Below are positions 62,355 to 64,000 of a DNA stretch of 64,000 nucleotides, piece by piece. The notes beneath the pieces were generated by a model. The model was not told the DNA's origin, made no database searches, and saw only the letters and a program-made list of their open reading frames with translations. The stretch's first letter is position 1. Each line of letters opens with the position of its first letter. Source of the DNA: Bradyrhizobium roseum (lineage in GTDB: Bacteria > Pseudomonadota > Alphaproteobacteria > Rhizobiales > Xanthobacteraceae); contig NZ_CP129212.1 of NCBI RefSeq assembly GCF_030413175.1, positions 2,170,001 through 2,234,000 of the forward strand, given 5' to 3'. The position numbers and the translations under genes were made by a program.

Positions 62355-64000
62355 ATGGCCGAGGTGAAAAGCGGCGGAGAGGCGATCGTCGAAGTCAGCG
62401 TGATTATCGCAAATCACAACGGCGAGAAGTTCATCGCCGATGCTGTTCGCTCCGCATGCCGTCAAACGCTTCGCAACATCGAGATCATCGTTTCGGACGA
62501 CGCGTCGACGGACACCAGCGTCAAAATCGTTGAAGGCCTGATGGCCGAGGATTGCCGCATTCGTCTCGTCAGGTCGGATGTCAACGGCGGGCCGGCGGCG
62601 GCGCGCAATCGGGCGCTCGATATTGCTCGAGGTGAGTGGATCAGCATCCTCGACGGCGACGACCTGATGCACCCGGGACGGCTTCAATCGATCATCGATC
62701 AAGCCAGCAAGAGTGGAGCGGACATCGCAGCCGACGACCTGCTTCTGTTCGACGCCGGCCGGCAGGCATCTCCGCAGACGTTGTTCTCGGGGCGGTGGGC
62801 CAAAAGCCCGCAATGGGTCTCACCCGAAGAATATGTGCGGACCAACAATCCATACGGCACGGGACCGGCACTGGGTTATCTCAAACCGGTAATCCGAAGC
62901 TCGGTCATCGCGCAGCACAAGCTCCGCTATGACGAGCGGCTGACCATCGCGGAAGACTACGACTTCATTTTTCGCTTGCTGATGGCCGGAGCGAAATTTC
63001 TCACGCTGCCGCAGATCGGCTATTTCTATCGCAGGCACAGCGGATCGGTATCGCACCGCCTGAGTTCCGACGCCCTGCAGCGGATCGCGGACGCCGAAGC
63101 GGGCTGGGAAAAGCGATGGCCGCAAGCCTCGTTGCAGGGCGCGCTTCGCGCCCGGGAGCGCTCCATCCGGCGGGCGATCACGTTCGACAGGCTGGTCTTG
63201 CAGATCAAGGCCGGGCAGATGGCGGCCGCGGTGCGGACCGCAATGGCCGATCCCGCGGCCGCATTGCTGCTCCATATGCCGGCCTGGCAGTTCATCAAGA
63301 GGCTGGGTCGAACGCGCGACAAAACGACGAGCGAAGGCCGCCGCCAAATCTGCATCCTCACCCGTCAACGCATCGTTGGGCGGACCAACGGAAGCTCCCG
63401 CTACCTGCTGGATATCGCCGCCTATCTGGCAGAGCAGGGGGCCGGCGTGCACCTCGTTGTTCCCTCACCAATCACCATGGGCCGATTGCCGTTCCTGAAG
63501 CTTTCCGATGACATGGCGTTCTTCAGCTCAATCAGGTTTCGCGGCACGGTTCGTGTCGGCCGCTACATCGTCGCCTGCGATCCCCGGATCGGGGTGAAAA
63601 GCGCGCTGGGGGTCGTGGATCGGCTGTTGTATCGCAAAGGCGTGACGGCGCGCCTCATGTTCAGCCCGGCGCCCTACGCGATTTCACAGCCGCTAACCCG
63701 GAAAGACCAGCTGTTCATCGCGCAGGCCGCACCGTCCGTCGGCGACGTGCTGATCGCGGACTATTGCTTCCTGACCGACGCGTTTCCTTACGCCCTGAGG
63801 CCGGACGCGCGGCGACTGGTGATCATGCATGATCTGTTTTCGAGCCGCTCGTCCCAGTTCGACAGCCTGAATGCATCCGACTCGGTTGCATCGATTTTGC
63901 TGGCCGAGGAAGTGCAGATGCTGGCCGCAGCCGATACCATCGTGGCCATCCAGCGCGATGAGGCGGAGGTGCTCCGGGGAAAATTGCCTGGGCATGAAAT
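62355..64000 (+). CDS. Two-domain glycosyltransferase, GT2 then GT4-like (partial, runs off the window)
   Basis: Translated from ATG 62355, the frame stays open to the last base (about 548 residues) and is cut by the window end. Residues 1 to about 230 form a GT2 domain: VSVIIANHNGEKFI, VSDDASTDTS, LDGDDLMHPGR (DXD) and TIAEDYDFIFRLLMAG. From about residue 328 a second, GT-B-type domain begins (ICILTRQRIVGRTNGSSRYL) and continues past the end. A single protein would thus add two sugars. It follows the ExoA-like gene by 12 bases. Confidence 0.88.
   Translation, partial: MAEVKSGGEAIVEVSVIIANHNGEKFIADAVRSACRQTLRNIEIIVSDDASTDTSVKIVEGLMAEDCRIRLVRSDVNGGPAAARNRALDIARGEWISILDGDDLMHPGRLQSIIDQASKSGADIAADDLLLFDAGRQASPQTLFSGRWAKSPQWVSPEEYVRTNNPYGTGPALGYLKPVIRSSVIAQHKLRYDERLTIAEDYDFIFRLLMAGAKFLTLPQIGYFYRRHSGSVSHRLSSDALQRIADAEAGWEKRWPQASLQGALRARERSIRRAITFDRLVLQIKAGQMAAAVRTAMADPAAALLLHMPAWQFIKRLGRTRDKTTSEGRRQICILTRQRIVGRTNGSSRYLLDIAAYLAEQGAGVHLVVPSPITMGRLPFLKLSDDMAFFSSIRFRGTVRVGRYIVACDPRIGVKSALGVVDRLLYRKGVTARLMFSPAPYAISQPLTRKDQLFIAQAAPSVGDVLIADYCFLTDAFPYALRPDARRLVIMHDLFSSRSSQFDSLNASDSVASILLAEEVQMLAAADTIVAIQRDEAEVLRGKLPGHE

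Noticed and set aside
1..64000. tRNA, rRNA, CRISPR arrays and insertion sequences
   Set aside because: I read for GTTCRANYC-type tRNA arms, regular repeat-spacer patterns and transposase motifs and found none; the few GTTCGAGTC strings are inside coding sequence.

Overview
This window looks like a chromosomal segment of a high-GC alphaproteobacterium, most likely Bradyrhizobium or a close relative. The evidence is the gene content (copper nitrite reductase with NirV and NnrS, OpgH-type glucosyltransferase, bacterial transglutaminase-like cysteine peptidase, ExoP/ExoY-type exopolysaccharide genes), the FNR/FixK/NnrR-type TTG-N8-CAA promoter boxes, and many small exported proteins typical of that group. 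I saw no rRNA, tRNA, CRISPR array, insertion sequence or phage gene.

Layout. 1-294: end of a CoxM-like FAD subunit, followed by a LysR regulator. 1370-13275: a catabolic/uptake locus with a flavin monooxygenase, a GntR/FCD regulator, a penicillin-acylase-family hydrolase, a class III aminotransferase and a complete Dpp/Opp-type ABC importer. Three copies of a 15-bp AT palindrome, in front of the monooxygenase, the acylase and the aminotransferase, are probably the GntR operators. 13591-15709: a HAD phosphatase and a membrane protein. 15769-21072: an unusual pteridine-type cluster with GTP cyclohydrolase II, a RibD-type reductase lacking the deaminase domain, a SAM methyltransferase, a GT4 glycosyltransferase, a PTPS/QueD homologue whose catalytic residues are replaced, and an MDR dehydrogenase lacking the usual zinc cysteine. 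This is the best candidate here for an undescribed pathway. 21191-25046: OpgH-like glucosyltransferase, FkbM methyltransferase and a membrane glycosyltransferase-like protein.

25053-32134: cytochrome c, a sulfatase-fold membrane transferase, LysR plus YeiH-type exporter, nitroreductase and acyl-CoA dehydrogenase. 32147-40200: a nitrite-respiration/NO-response locus (hemN, nirV, nirK, a Crp/Fnr regulator, nnrS, a polytopic membrane protein, a tandem DUF2249 protein and a DUF59 protein) with four TTG-N8-CAA boxes at positions fitting activator sites. 40316-49133: mixed small, exported and membrane genes (LMW phosphatase, methyltransferase, acyltransferase, GT87-like protein).

49675 to the end: an exopolysaccharide locus with a Wza-like exporter, O-antigen-ligase/polymerase, transglutaminase-like peptidase, ExoY-like initiating transferase, Wzz/BY-kinase, a metallophosphatase and three glycosyltransferases. 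The last is a GT2-GT4 fusion that runs off the window. Together these would start, extend, polymerise and export a surface polysaccharide.
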